Source of the DNA: Atriophallophorus winterbourni
Lineage: Eukaryota; Platyhelminthes; Trematoda; Plagiorchiida; Microphallidae
Assembly (NCBI GenBank): GCA_013407085.1
Contig: JACCGJ010003123.1
Location: forward strand, 62,001-126,000
Direction of reading: 5' to 3'
Length of the DNA: 64,000 bases
Shown here: piece by piece, positions 33,280-46,784 of the stretch
Layout of the letters: each line of letters begins with the position of its first letter
Position numbering within the stretch: the stretch's first letter is position 1
Translations under genes and position numbers: made by a program
The notes under the pieces: generated by a model
What the model saw: only the letters and a program-made list of their open reading frames with translations
What the model was told of the DNA's origin: nothing
The model's database searches: none

Positions 33280-33430
33280 TCAGTCGATCTTAGGCTACTT
33301 AGGATTGGTCAGATGAATGCTATTTAAGACTGATCCCCGTTGATACCAACATTATTGGCCTGACGGGACTTCTGTGTCAGAAGCGGAAGGTTACCCAAAA
33401 CTAGTCTAAACGATTTATTACAAACTTTCT
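33280..33430 (+). repeat. Decayed Penelope-like hammerhead segment
   Basis: CTGACGGGACTTCTGTGTCA then GAAGCGGAAGGTTACCC: the same layout as 17776-17820 but with the core mutated (CTGACGG, GGAA). Confidence 0.6.
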
Positions 33431-33439
33431 TTCAACAAT

Positions 33440-34930
33440 ACGGTTATCCGATGAGTCTCAAACAAATTCCAATATCATGACTAAAAATATTCCCTGCCTT
33501 ACTTTGATCTAAAATGTATATGGGAAAAATAATAGCAACAGCCTAGCAACCTGTTGGGCAAAGGAAACATATCACATTTCCAAAACCGTTGAACAGCAAT
33601 AACTCTATGTACTACAGCGACTAAATAAAGAAAATTTCCCACGAATGCAATCCATTGTCGTAAGTAACAAGTGCGGAAGTGCAACATACAGTTGATCTAC
33701 AGATCTCTCCACTCCGAGTACATTGATAGAACCACCACATCTGAGTGCATCTTGTGTATAGAACGCAAGCGGTCGTATTCACGAAGAGCTACTCGTTGAA
33801 GAGTTGAAATCAGGCAGTCAAACTGTTTGCCGCTTGTGATGCACATTTATGAGCAACATTGACCGGACGAGACCACAATGGCATGCCATTATGCATTTGT
33901 TTAATGATCGGTGGGCGTAAACCTGTTTACTCGACTCGATTGATAGTGTTTCGTTAGCTTCCTTATTATGAAATTTTCTGAATGTGTGCGCAAAGTTCTC
34001 CCCGTTTCCACAGTTCCACGAAGTGCATACAACGTTTGCGTTCGTGGCAAATCCTCACTCCCTTATGCTTTGTCCAAATCGAAGTCATTTGATTAGAATC
34101 ATGCGTCCTCGTACCTAAACGCTTTCAAAGAAAACTCTTGCGCTATTATAATGAAAGTTCTGATTAATCTGAATATCCAAATCCGCATTTGAAACTCTCT
34201 CTCCGTATTTTCATATTCATGGCTACTTTTGCTGCATAATATTTCTGTAAATTCCAATAAGCAAGTGAATTAGAAAAAGGAAAATTTGGAATGTATTCAT
34301 TGACAGTGAATGTTGAATTCCTAATCTATGGTAATATTTCGTTAAACGGACGGAACTTAAACAAAACCTCGTCAACCATACAATGCTCTGTCAAATTTTT
34401 TTCCTAATGAGTTTCATGGCTCATTGTAGCTATTCTATCTGTCGCCATCTGACAATGTCGGTGATGTGCAAGTGCAGGGGAAGGTTGCACTAAAATCCGA
34501 TCATTTATCTTAGTTAATTACCAATATTTAAATGCTAAAATTAGATAAAATAACATTTTTTTCTCTGTCACTGAGCGGATTCAATTGCTTGATCAATATT
34601 GTGTGAATTCTTTACCTGAAAAACAAAAATATCGTCAAATTCTGATTGGTCTAGCGAAATTACCATGAATACACACAAGTTGGATGACTTACGACTTTCT
34701 GTTTGGAGCGATATAAGACATTTATTAAAGAAGGGTTCCGAAATCACTCATCAGGATTACCTATTGCAGTGTTTACCAAATAGTAACATTGGTTAAGATT
34801 GTGAGTGTCTTTATTATGCAGGACAACAAAATGAAATGACAAGTCTTTTATTCATTGATTTTTTCATCGACGATATACGGATAAAAAGCTATGCTTTACA
34901 CGACCCACAAAAATGTACATCGGGTCGGAT
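33440..34930. other. No recognised gene
   Basis: About 1.5 kb with nothing recognised on either strand. Confidence 0.4.
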
Positions 34931-34939
34931 GGTAAAAAA

Positions 34940-35350
34940 TATCAACAAATATTGTTAGAGATTATTGTCAAACGTGAAAAACATACTTGTCCCTCTGGAC
35001 ATCTAGTGATGTCTTGAAAACATCAATGGTTCCAGATTGTACCGCGTGAGTAGGTAAACTGTTCAACAATTGCACATCGCGAATGGAAAATGCATATTTG
35101 CGGCAGTTCAACCTGATATGCTGTTGGTAAAGTTTCGATTGGTGACCACGTAGATGTGTGTTACGGAAATGATGAAACAAACGACTGCAAGGATGATTTG
35201 TTTGATTAAGCACTGTCAAAATGAATATTAGTGCTCCTCATTGCTGTCTGTATTGAACTGAATGCAAATTCAATATTCTAAGTCTCCGGTCGTATGAACA
35301 ATTAGAAAGTGCCAGGACGAGTTTTGTCGCTCTGCGCGGAGTATTTTTTT
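34940..35350 (-). pseudogene. CR1-like LINE C-terminus
   Basis: Minus frame 34968-35219: SRLFHHFRNTHLRGHQSKLY, RLNCRKYAFSIRDVQLLNSL and TIDVFKTSLDVQ, the conserved last segment of CR1-like ORF2. Upstream coding (35220-35350) is broken. Related to 4245-4475. Confidence 0.8.
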
Positions 35351-35454
35351 CTACCAAGGATCCCATGCCGGTATTGCATATTCGATATGAGGATGGGGGT
35401 AGTTTGATTTAGTTGATGAGGTTGATGTAGGTTTTTGTTCGTTTCAACATCCAG

Positions 35455-35560
35455 AAGCTTGTTGTTCAAATGATGTTCGATGAGCTGGCATTGTTTTTTC
35501 AGGACACTTCGTCGTCAAGCTACATGAAATCAACAGCTAAACTTCTTTCGAATAATTTTT
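35455..35560 (-). repeat. Decayed copy of the third hammerhead-like family
   Basis: Minus: GAAGTTTAG, CTGTTGA, a broken stem, GACGACGAAGTGTC, then AATGCCAGCTCATCGAACA. The core is mutated. Confidence 0.5.
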
Positions 35561-35569
35561 ATACAAACT

Positions 35570-36960
35570 TCATATGAAAAAGCTTTCGGAATTGAGCATA
35601 ATTTACCATTCGTTTACTCTTTCAGGACAGCAACGTAGAGTAGAATGCAAGCATGTGAGATGTCAGCAGCCATTGGGTTGAGTTCTTTAGGCTGAAGGTT
35701 TTCTTAATTTAGAATTGAATTCTGGAATTCTACCCTTGGTAAAGTCGCCCTTGCAGCATAAAAGCGTTGATAATACCGATTTGAAACTTCGCGACATCGA
35801 ATATACGACATGGAAAGTAGTATATATCAGTGGCTTAACGAGAAGGTACAATAAAATGCCTACAACTTCTGAACGGAGACCTCACACACAAGACAAACAG
35901 TACTTAGCCTCCGGGTATCAGTCTGTGTATACGTGCAAAGCATTGGGGAATATATGCAATCATCAAGTGTTTCAAATGTGCATCCCCCGTCAACTGAAGG
36001 AGGCGAACACAGTCCCCGATATGAACACCCGACAGAGCGCCCAACAAGACAAAATGTTAGTGCAAAAATAGTATCGAAATCTTTCAAAGAAGATCAATAA
36101 CACGGCGAAAATATTTGAAGCGTTCTGAAGAAATTCAGTAAATACGCTCCTACATTGGTAGAATAGTGATTAATAGAGCTCATTGAGAATATCACGTGAT
36201 CGTTGTTTTATTATGCGTGAATAAGTCGCGCAAAACAGTTCACTTAAGTATGAAGCGATTGTGAAGTGGTGCACGAAGTTCAAGTCATTTAAGTTCCAGA
36301 AACCTTGATTGTCTGTCATTGTCATTTATTGATTTTTCATTTTATCGCTCTCCCACGTTTACGGTGAGTATTCCATGTGATGGTAGCATTCGTTTCCATG
36401 ATACACGGCCAAACTACGTCGCGAATGTTTATATGAGATTCATTCATGAGAATGGCAAGTTGGTTGCGCCAGAAATGATTTCGAAAACTACATGCCAAAG
36501 AAAATAACAGTTGAATTCAGCAACAAGGACAGAGTACTACCCTCGTCATCGGGTTAATTTTCGTCTTTACCGCTTAGCGCTCAAGATACTGCAGATAAAT
36601 TAGCCTTTGAGTTCAGAATGATTACTTAGCAATCGGACATTTTCAGCTTACAGATAATTGTTAATCATCGATTATTGCAAACATTTTCGCAGACCTCACA
36701 TGGCAAAAGTTTTGGAAATTTTTATCAATTTTGGCGAGACAATTTTCCCGGCACGCAATTTTTCTGGTTTGCAGCATACCAAAGCATTCCTAGTAAAACC
36801 TGTGTTTTGAAACGCCTGACGTAAATACATCAATGAAATACAGATCAATACTGGACAATGCTATTTCGTTGACGTAATATATCATCCACTGTAAGATTTC
36901 ATGAATTTGGGTTTGCTTATGATTGCATTGCAATGCTGGCTCAACGAAGCCGGTTGCCCC
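35570..36960. other. No recognised gene
   Basis: Plus frame 35715-36071 (118 codons) has no domain I recognise and no repeat match seen. Confidence 0.35.
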
Positions 36961-36961
36961 C

Positions 36962-37095
36962 CCCCATTCCATATTGATAAAACATTTGTGTTGTTTTTTG
37001 GCATTCCCTATATTTTTAATCTGTGGTTACTGTAAAGTATTTGCTTTTTGGACCATACAAACTTTGAATTACTTTGAACTTTGAATCTTTCGTGA
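36962..37095 (+). repeat. LINE 3' UTR fragment
   Basis: Nearly identical to 6700-6830: CATATTGATAAAACATTTGT, CCCTATATTTTTAATCTGTG, ending in ACTTTGAA units. Only the 3' UTR was inserted. Confidence 0.8.
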
Positions 37096-37444
37096 ACAAA
37101 CGATGGTTGAATGAACGGGTTGTATCTTGGGGATTCTCGTATTTGTTAGACTAATCAAACTCCATGTGATGTTGATCTGATATTCCGGAACCATGATTTA
37201 AAAAATGTGTGCAACCTTTTGCAGAGGCAACGGGTCACCTAGAATGTTCACTGCTCGGTAACCTGGAAGTAAAGGAGAAGAGCCTATATAATGACCCATA
37301 GTTGATAATTTAACCAACCCAAGTTTTCATCGGTGTAACATCGGTATTTTTCAGCATGTACGTTCCGCGACCAGTTTCGCGAATACGGAGTGACCTTATT
37401 CTCGCATCTAACATTATTCACACCGAAAATATTCCTCTCAGCTA

Positions 37445-37620
37445 TTTAGAACTCAGAACTCAGAAAGTTGTATAGTGGTAAAAGCAGTAAGCTTAACAAT
37501 AACCATAGGATAACAAGGTATATGGAATAAAAAATATAAAATCTCTCAAAAATCAATAGGGACAGTCACATACCGCATGGTTCGTCATGAACTCATCGAG
37601 TTTGGAAGCCCGGGGATTTT
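37445..37620 (-). repeat. LINE 3' end with CTCAGAA tail
   Basis: AACTCAGAACTCAGAA followed by the complement of the 29.5-kb 3' end, to ATGGTTCGTCATGAACTC. Heavily 5'-truncated. Confidence 0.75.
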
Positions 37621-37864
37621 ACTCGAACACGTAAACATTTAAAAGCAGGCCTTAGTTTTTTTTCTCGGATAGAATTTGTTACACACTGCAAGCCTTGTCC
37701 GAAAAATTCGTACTCACAGAACCGGTTCACTCCATACAACGCGTTATCATGTGGTTTTTGTCCAAATGATTGCTTTTTTATCCTAGAAATGCTTAAGTTC
37801 GAATTTTGAGCGCCATTTGCACGAAATTTCGTTTAATCCGCTGCGCTTAACTGCCGTCAAATAG

Positions 37865-38050
37865 CCATTGTGTGTTGCTTTGATGGCACAAGTTGGTTGT
37901 ACTAATCCAATCCAACAGTGGCAACAATGTTTCGTTCACCATTTTCTCATCGTGTCCTGGCAAAGCGGATCCTGATCGTACTGCCTCTACCTTTTAAGCA
38001 CAAACAACACGAAAGCGGTCATGTGATGTGTTCAAAGAAAAAATGCAACT
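37865..38050 (+). repeat. Degenerate subfamily A element spanning a unit junction
   Basis: Unit-end blocks (CCAACAGTGGCA, CACCATTTTCTCATCGTGTC) come before GCGGATCCTGATCGTACTGC and a ruined core (AAGCACAAACAACACGAAAG). The order shows that the source had at least two units in tandem. Confidence 0.65.
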
Positions 38051-38059
38051 ATGGATATT

Positions 38060-40190
38060 TTAATATTTTTATTTTGATCGATCGATGTTAAATCCAGTTA
38101 GATCAGCAACAGTCCAACATCCAGTCTCCTTCTTTTTCAGCCGAGAACAGTCAAAATTGAATATCATGGAGCTAGTAGAGATAATTGCTGTGCAATGACC
38201 CAAGATCAAAAATACACCCATAGAACAGAGTCCGATTATGTGCAACAGCGGTCATTGTTACAAAATTTGTGCTGGTTGTGTTCCTGAACAATCGACATAG
38301 GCTGATGAAAGTTACGAAAAACGCACAATTTTTATGCACCTGAGATGGTTAATGATACAGACACGTGTATTACTGAGTTCTCTTGGGGTGCTGGGATACA
38401 TTATCGAGACTCGAAATTCATTTACCTGAAGAGATAACAATTTCAAATGAGATATGCGAGAAGGTATCACATTGCTTTTTGCGATGAAGGTGAACAACGA
38501 TTTCTTAAAATTGGTATCTTAGCAGATTCAAAAAATCCATTTCGAATGAGTATGATGAATAAGCTGAAACAATCTAGCCGCGTAAACAACAGCATGATAA
38601 AGAGGTTGGTAAAGTCATCTTTCGAAAGAGCGTGTTGCGTAATGTAACTAACTTTTCTGAACAAATTAGTTGTCGCAATGCACTTACAGTCTAAGGAAGG
38701 CATTCAATTTGATGAAGACCGATTTCAAGCTCGCTGATTCCATCTACATTTAAATGATATATTTAATAACTGGGATTAAATAAATGTGAGGAATTTTCCA
38801 CCTTGTTCCAAAAGTCATCTCCCATGGCAACGAAACTTTTGAGCCAAAACGATAGGCAATGGGAAAGTGATTGTATGAGTAGTGTTCAATGCTACAACGG
38901 TTGGTAAAATTGAGCTGTTAAGGGGAGAGCATAAAATAGCTAGCTATAATAACTAAAATTGCCAAATTAATTGAGAATCACTTCTTGATTGGCCGTCAAC
39001 CAGTGTAACAAATATATTTCATAAATTACTTTGAAATGTTTGCTAAGTTGAGGTGAAAATAATGCAATCGTGAAGTAAATGAAGAGTGGTCATTTCTGTT
39101 AAATTCTTTATTTGATATTTTTCGGAATACAGCAAACTTTTCAACGTATATCTAAATAAACAGAAATCGATGACTTTCATGAATGCTGTGTCTTTGACAA
39201 CAACCCTTCGCTAACTCGATAAATCCGGTTTTTCTGAATATCGGTTGGAAACGTAATCGTTCAGATCGCTGTACGTATAGTGTGCGAACTCACAACACGT
39301 TACGTAACAAACAGACGTAATGTGCTGTCTTGATAGCCGAGAACTTATCAGCAACCAGCCCACGATGAACGGAAAACTTTGAATGATAGGGAGAATTAAT
39401 GATTGCGTGTGTTTCGATGTAAAATGTAAACGTCTGAATTTAAACGTATTTTCCATTTCTGGACATGCATTCGATTTCCACTTAATGGTGCAGACGCCGA
39501 GTGAATGTTGTGGCCTAATTTATGGTCACATGGAAAACATTCGATCAGTGGGTGACTACCTGGAATTTTGATCTAGATTTATCCGAAAGCATATGTGTGT
39601 GAAATGTAATATTATTTAGTATGATGAGGTAAATCATGTTTGTTTTGTTCTCGGCTGTAAAAAGAAATAATATCTCCGCGGTCAACATTGAAAGTGGAAG
39701 CTTGAATGCAGACGAACACTTATTCAGTTAACCGGTGATATGTTTTTGCTGATATCATATGAGCTTACATTATATATACGATTGAAACCTCTTTGATTTC
39801 AAGCTTGCTGGCTCCGTCTTCTCAAAAGAAAATTTCCTGAAAACATAGTGGAATGTTAGCGCAGAAGCTGTGAACTAAAACGAAATTCGGTTATTTACGA
39901 ATGGTTCAACGCTGACTTGGAATCACTCGGCGCTTCTGTTTTTGAACCCCATGGTTCATTCTACTAACCTTTCGGCAGTGGTCTCAAAGCAAAACTTTGT
40001 TCGTTACTTTGCCGCTAAGCAAAGTCCCTGTAAACATAATCTTGCCGTCTTCACGGAATGGGGACAGACAGAGTGAACATGGTAGTGGAGTGTAAACGCG
40101 GGAGCTGCGAGCGAGAGCAAAACTCGATGGAGAAGAAAGCAAAATTCTAAATCCACCAACCAACGGGAGTGATGACGAACGGACAGACGG
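38060..40190. other. No recognised gene
   Basis: About 2 kb, AT-rich, short frames only; nothing supported. Confidence 0.4.
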
Positions 40191-40194
40191 AACC

Positions 40195-40310
40195 AATGAA
40201 TACCAAGTCACTTCGGAAGAAGTTTTGATGATGGTGTCATCTAGCTTTATAACGTAACGTCCAACAACAACTACACAAGCTCGGCGAACACCATCTGAAC
40301 AATATCCTTA
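40195..40310 (+). repeat. Decayed copy of the third hammerhead-like family
   Basis: GAAGAAGTTTTGATGATGG, TGTCATCTAGC, ACGTAACGTCC, then AAGCTCGGCGAACACC. Similar to 30085-30205 reversed; stem II is broken. Confidence 0.5.
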
Positions 40311-41099
40311 TCCTGGGCTACGTATATTCTCCTTTATTACTGTTCCAGAACCTTTACCCATCAATTCATTTTTCATAATATTTAAATCGATTATTCGAAT
40401 TTTGTGCACCAGCGAACTTGAACATATGTATATTTGTGCCAAACATTCTTTCAAGTTTGACCATACTATGAGATGATGATTTGAAGCGAGTTTGATTACA
40501 AAACAGTTCAATGGACTCGGAACTTTCGACATTGTTGTTGAGTTTCGTGTCAAGCAACTTGGCTCGCTAGCTGAGTTGAATTTCTTGGTTATTTAATTAT
40601 TTACTTGAAACCAGTTTGAAATTTATTTCATGAACCTATTGAAGCCTGAAAAATTAATCAATTTCTGTAAAGCATACAATAATGTTTTGTGTTCGATGGA
40701 AGTTTTTGGAACAAATATGCATTATGAATACAAATCATTAAAAACGTATAAAGTGAATGAAAAATATACTTCAATAGATGCGAATACCCGTTTGCTTCAA
40801 ACTATGCATATGGTGCTGTTAATCTGACAAACGCCAGAGGAGGCTTTGTCGTAATAAGAGCCTAGTGCATCGTGAGTATGACGCTTTCAGCTAACTTGCA
40901 CTTCGCAGAATGTCGTCGAGCACAAAAGACCCTGGAATCCCTCAAGTGATTAACTTGCAAGAATTGATGCAATGATGGAAATGCAGATTTCCGGAATGCT
41001 AACCAATTCACGCGAACGTGTTTAGCGCTGCAAGCACTCCACCGGTTTAGTTATTCTCCTTTTTCGCGAGATGTGCTAGCTGAGTATGTAACCATTAAG

Positions 41100-41535
41100 A
41101 TTGTCTGCAATGGTCGCTAAAAATACTACCGTTGTCCTCACACGCAGCCACCCTTTGACCCTTCAAATCCCACACTCACGATTGAATTGTCGTCGTAACT
41201 TTTTCGCTGTTCGTGTATGCTTCTTGTGGAATAGCTTGCCGACAGATATTGTTACCTCAGCGAACGAGCACATCTTAAAACAAAGGTTACGAAACCTTAT
41301 GTCGAGAACTACTGTGTTGGCCCCTACCTATTGATGTCTATGATTTTTTAACGCACGGAATTAACGTCCATCCAAAGATTCTTTTCCCTCAGTCTGGGAT
41401 TATTTTGCTTCACCTATGAAGAACATGGATATGATCATACAAGTAACGATTGTTTTTATTTTTTATACGTATATCATATGTTACTGTTCAGCAATTTTCT
41501 TTTTTAACCATAAATCTTGAATCTTGAATCTTGAA
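41100..41535 (+). pseudogene. CR1-like LINE C-terminus and 3' end
   Basis: LQIPHSRLNCRRNFFAVRVC and FLWNSLPTDIVTSA to the stop at 41332-41334, then a 3' UTR ending AACCATAAATCTTGAATCTT with ATCTTGA repeats at about 41514-41535. Confidence 0.82.
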
Positions 41536-42129
41536 GTATGCTCATGTGTGGATATTACAACGAGTTTCACTGCATGCCGTCACAAACTCTGGTAATCATA
41601 CCGCTATCGTATTACATTCTTGCAACTTGGCAGAGCGTAATCACGAAAGAAAAATCGATATCATTTATTTCATATTAGCGACGGCTTTAACAAATAAAAC
41701 CCGCTTTGTTTATAGCTTAATAAATGTCATGCTTCACACGTGACCCAACAATTTATATCTACATCTGGTATCGATCGTCAAATTAAATGGCCATTTTTCT
41801 AAAGTGGTAAAAATGCACAAACGGAAGTAAACCAAAGTCACATACACACAAGCATAAACTTGCTCGTCATTATTGTTATAAGTAGTACCGGTGGAATGTG
41901 AATTATCAATCGAACCTACGAAGATAAACTACGTGTTTCCGAATGGGTCAAATTGAGTTAAGGTATTATTTCGTCTACATATTATAGCTGTGATTCTAAA
42001 TAATAAAAGGGTGAGGTCGATGCAGAAAATCTCAGTGTGGGCTGAAGTTATCGCGACTATGGATGTCCCGATGGTGTGATCAAGCGGACAAGTTTAAATG
42101 CCCTCAGCACCACGTTAAAAATTCGACTA

Positions 42130-43045
42130 AACAAACATCAATTCATACAGCGTTGCCTCCGTAGCCCAGAAGACTGTCTGCTATTACAAAATGATCTTGA
42201 TACGCTCCACAGCTGGTCTTTGAATTAACAAACTGCCGTTTAACTTCAACAAATACAGGATCATGAATGTGGAGAATCGAATAGTGTTCACATATCATAT
42301 AGGTTCGCATGTCCTTGAACATTGCAGTGAAGAAAAAGACTTGGGTGTCTGGATATGCTCCAGTTTAAAAACCTCAATTAAAAAGCAACACGTGTCCTCA
42401 GTCTACTCAAACTGGTATTTGGGAAGTTTTCGCCCAAGATATTCCCAAGGATCATGAATACATACTTGAGACCAGTCATGGAATATGGTGTGCAGTCATG
42501 GTCTCCGTGGCTCAAGAAGGATGCTGAACTTATGCAGCGAATCTGTCACAGTTCAACAAAACTAGTTCTCAGCATCCGAAACAAGGCTTATAAAGAAAGT
42601 ATAGCTCAACTGAAGCTGTTTGACTTGCCCTTTCGACAAATCAGAAAAGACCCTATCTTACTTTACAAAGCATGCCATACACCAAACCATCCCTTACAGG
42701 ATTTATTCACGCGAAGGGATACGAGAAATTATCGGACCAATGAATATGTGCTGGTCTTACCCCATTCCCGCCTGAACTGTCGAAGGCATTTTTACTCTGT
42801 ACGTGTCTGTTTTTCTTGGAACAGTTTACCTTCAACCGTTGCTAACTCCACTAGCTTGCATGAATTTAAAACGAAATTAGACGAATTTTTATTGCATTAT
42901 TCGTTTCCCGAACACTTATATACTGATTTATCTAATTCCTTATCTTGTTTATACAATTATATTTCAATTTTTACCATCCTATGGTTGTTGTTAAGCTTGT
43001 TGCTTTTTAGACCATTAAAAACCTTAAATTACCTTGAATGGGTAT
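42130..43045 (+). pseudogene. CR1-like LINE, late reverse transcriptase to 3' end
   Basis: Before 42454 the frame is broken (EKDLGVWICSSLKTS is readable). The open part starts MNTYLRPVMEYGVQSWSPWL, then AELMQRICHSSTKLVLSIRN, HSRLNCRRHFYSVRVCFSWN and SLHEFKTKLDEFLLH. The LINE 3' end is near 43040 (AAACCTTAAATTACCTTGAA). The visible open frame runs to 43065, reading through into the flank. Confidence 0.85.
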
Positions 43046-43049
43046 TTCT

Positions 43050-43690
43050 TTTGAGGAAAGTGTAGCGTGTTCGCACTTGTTCTCAGGACAGTACAAATAA
43101 TACCGTTGCGTTGTACTGTTAAGTGACTGGCAATCGATTTCCATGCTTCCACAACAGTTCCAAATCGTCAAACCTACCAATTCTACCACATAACTACAGC
43201 GGCAACCTCAACAAGCTACCTTGTAGTACACCATCGGGAGAAGACGCACTAAGCTAAAATAAGCCCATTTATTACCACGACCTTCCCGCAGTGGTGCGCG
43301 GAACGAATGGCGGCAACATCTAAGCGCAATATAAGAACACACCTACGGTGATTCGATCGCCAAATGCTTCGATCATAGAAGTACATTTAGCTGTGAAGGC
43401 TATTCCGTGTGTTGTATCAAAAATGGAGCCAGCGTCGCGATTGTGCTCCGTGTTCAACGCACCGCAGCCGCAGCACGAAGTCACTCTTGAAATTGTTAAA
43501 TGTTTCGAAGTAACTGAAGCAGCGGGCCTCGTGATAGGTGCACGCACACATCACATATAACGTCGGTATGGCGGTGATGAGCCATTTGTAGTCAAATTCG
43601 GTAAACGTGGTTCGATCCTTGTCGTGCGGTTAACCTTAATTCCCTACCGTACCTAGGTGTAACATTGTTATCGTCAATAGTCAAAAAAAT
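43050..43690. other. No recognised gene
   Basis: Overlapping frames at 43320-43560 on both strands lack motifs. Confidence 0.35.
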
Positions 43691-43694
43691 TTCT

Positions 43695-44165
43695 GCCAAC
43701 GTTTGGGTGGCGATGAAATCATCGTATGGAGGTGTGAAGTGCATTAGCGATGAGTTCTAATCACGAGGTTTCCGAGGATATGCAGAGCATTGCCCTTCGC
43801 TCCAACCATGAGCGACGAGTGACAATCACGAACTCGTGATAATTTGGTTTTCGGAAGTATTGCACGAGAACGTATCGAGCGACAACATCTGTTGAAATTA
43901 TTGGGATATGAACAACGTCAGCCGCTATTCATCACGGTTGATCAAACGAGCTTGAATTGAACCGGTTGGCACGAAATCGACTAACAATTAAGATCGACGG
44001 GACAACCGGGACAAACATGCTGAGGTCAATGTTATGATCATTTGCCTAATAATCGCATTTGACCAATCGGCTTCTCTTGTGTTGTGGGATTCGCGGGTGA
44101 ACGTGATTTGCGTTGGACAGATTGACCTCTGGGTTGAATCAGAATACAATCGAGAAGTGGGGGTT
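43695..44165 (+). repeat. Dispersed repeat, copy 2
   Basis: Same orientation as 25-500, with shared TTCTAATCACGAGGTTTCC, GAGCGACAACATC and GGGATTCGCGGGTGAACG blocks. Class unknown. Confidence 0.55.
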
Positions 44166-44299
44166 AACCCCGGGGTTGACGTAATTACGGATTAGCATCG
44201 ATTGACTTGACGTAAGCACTTCCTCTTCTCCACACTCCTACAATATCACATCTCCCGCTTCGTGCTAACAAAGCAGGACCATATGATCCTCAACGACTT

Positions 44300-46780
44300 G
44301 ATTCAGAAAAATGCGATCGTGCTGTAAGGTCATTGAAATAAAATCTAATGGAACAGTTTCTGGTAACCTGTTTTACAGGGCATAGAAGTTTGGCCGAGTT
44401 GAGAGTGATATTAAGAACAGGGAGCTTTCAGATATAAGTAACGACCTGTCCACCGATAATGATGCTCCTTATCAAAACGGAGTTTCTTCCAAGCCCATTG
44501 AATAATAAGTCATTGAGGCGAGGCCAAGATCGAACACAATTCAAACCCGAATCCCACTCACATTTTCAGTCTCGTTACACTGTTTCAGTGCCACAGTTAC
44601 CCCAATACTGGTACAGTCGCTTCGTAAAAAATAATGATGTCCATGGTTGTGGCTTCCAAATGGTTTCAGCTCTATTTCATTCCTTCGAATTACGAGCATC
44701 GCAGCCAGTCAAAAGCTCCCATATTAAAATATTTCTCGAAAGAGTTAGGTGCTCTGAACCCTATTGTACACCATACCCAATGCGTTTATCGGCCTAGTAA
44801 TGAAAATTGCGGTTGAGGTACAGCTTCAGTTTACAACAAGCACAATGATAGCACACACACACCAAATGAGAATTCCGGAAGACGGAATACAAAGGTGTAT
44901 GGAATGATGAATAGCCGAAGCTGGTAAAAGTCACGCAGTACAACAGTATGTAATGATTTAAGCAAATTGATCGAGTTTACGTTGAAATATTTTGTATTCT
45001 ATTCTTAATTTATCGATTCTATTGTATGAACGTACAAATTAACGCTCTCATGATTTAGGAATTTACTCCTCGCTCTTTTATCGGATCTGTATCTGCTTGT
45101 TCGGAAGATCTTGTGAAACATGAATCCTCTAAAATCCAAGATTTAAGTTTTAACCAATCTTTACCTATGGGCGCAGGATTGCTTGCGTTTTGGAATACCG
45201 GAACTACTCAAATATTGTCAGGAAGATCACGTCATCTCGAATCAACCGACGGTTGTATTAAATCTCTTAGAAAAATTTCGCAAAGCAGCATCGCTTTGGG
45301 TGAAGATGTACGTTTATTTTGTTTTTGGGATCGCATGGAATCGCACTCTCCAGTTTTCATTTCACCGAAAGCCACCTATCAAAACTTGAAAAATCTCTGT
45401 AATAGAACTCAGTGGCCTTAATAAATAGCGACAAAATACCGGAAAGTTTTCTTTGTAATTCTTACAGAATAAAACTATCGCGTGATGTCGAAAGAGCTGA
45501 TATTTCCGATTCAACTGTGGAAACTCGCATGGTCGACGTAGAAATTAGCGTTAAAATATGTGACGCAATGTTAGTATCCGGCAGATCATATACCTGTTAG
45601 GGACCGCTGAAGTCAATTTAAGATACATATTTCAACAGTAAAGCTATTAATAGCGATGAAACACCCCTCAATCCAGAAATCAAACCAACTCTCTCCCTAA
45701 AACTCAGTACAACTAATATTTCTGTGATGCAGGCTGATAAGCAGACCATTAAAGTTGTAAAATTAACAAAGGATGTGCATTAGCCAGGACTGCAGAGTTT
45801 AAACACGAAAATAACCCATGACACAAAGATCGAATATCTAAGGGTAATTTACAATAAACTAGCTGAATCACCAGTGTTGTCGCTAAAGCAACGCTAAGCA
45901 GATGATAGGAAGCAATGGAGTGATCTTTACCAGCGCGTAGGTGACACTGCCTCACCTGCTATGCTGACCCGATTATTTAGAACCCAAAACCTACCGCACG
46001 CAATCTCACCCAGTATACTGCATAGAATAAGAACGTCTGTACAAGATGTCCTCGTCCATTTTACGATGTTCCATTGGAAGAACGGCAGATTCGTCGCAAC
46101 AATTCGGATCTAGCAAACGAAGCGATAAACCGCCAACTGTTATTGTTCATGGTGTACCCGGCTGTAATGAGAAAAAATCAAGTAAACGACTGCTACTCGG
46201 ATGCAATGAATGGAGATTTTCACAACAAATATTAGATTTAAGTTGAATAGTAACGGTTCGTGGTTTGCGCCTCATGCTTAACAAGAAATCGCAATCGCCT
46301 CCTATTCTTGAAGTACCATTTTACAAAGACAAAAAAGAGGATAATATGTTCGAATGCTGAATATGGACACCTCCTGAAAATACGAATACGAATGAACCCG
46401 AATTGATTTCACCACCCACTTAATCACATGAAACCGATATAAAAAATGAAGCAGCTGGTTAGGGGAATCCACTACAGTAAGTCCAACACGGAATATTTAT
46501 CATGTGATCTCACTAATGGCCTTCTGGGTGAGTTTATTCAATTTACTCCCATGTTACCTCAGCGTCTTGAGAGTTAACTGCACTGACAGAAAACTGTACG
46601 TGAGTTCGAGATCACTATACCACTTACTATTATTTACAGAAGAAATCGAGCAATAAAAGGTTGCGGTGTCCTCCGCTATTTAAGGCGTCCCAGAAAGTTT
46701 TAACAAGTTTTAAGAATTATGGAAAGCCTAGTTCTTGATCACCTGCAGAAAGTACCATCCTTCGATGATGATAATCAATT
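44300..46780 (+). other. Decayed coding-like region, probable LINE ORF1/5' part
   Basis: Several plus-strand frames (44459-44797, 45113-45421, 46046-46246) with many stops between them; no named domain. The YADD-type reverse transcriptase follows on the same strand from about 46990, so this may be its upstream part. Evidence is only position and strand. Confidence 0.3.
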
Positions 46781-46784
46781 TGTG

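Noticed and set aside
34735..34790. CTGATGAGTG-like box on minus near 34760
   Set aside because: No stem II can form and GAAA is absent (GATTTCGGAAC follows), so it is not a hammerhead.
35715..36071. 118-codon plus frame
   Set aside because: Overlaps an opposite open frame and has no motif; likely chance.
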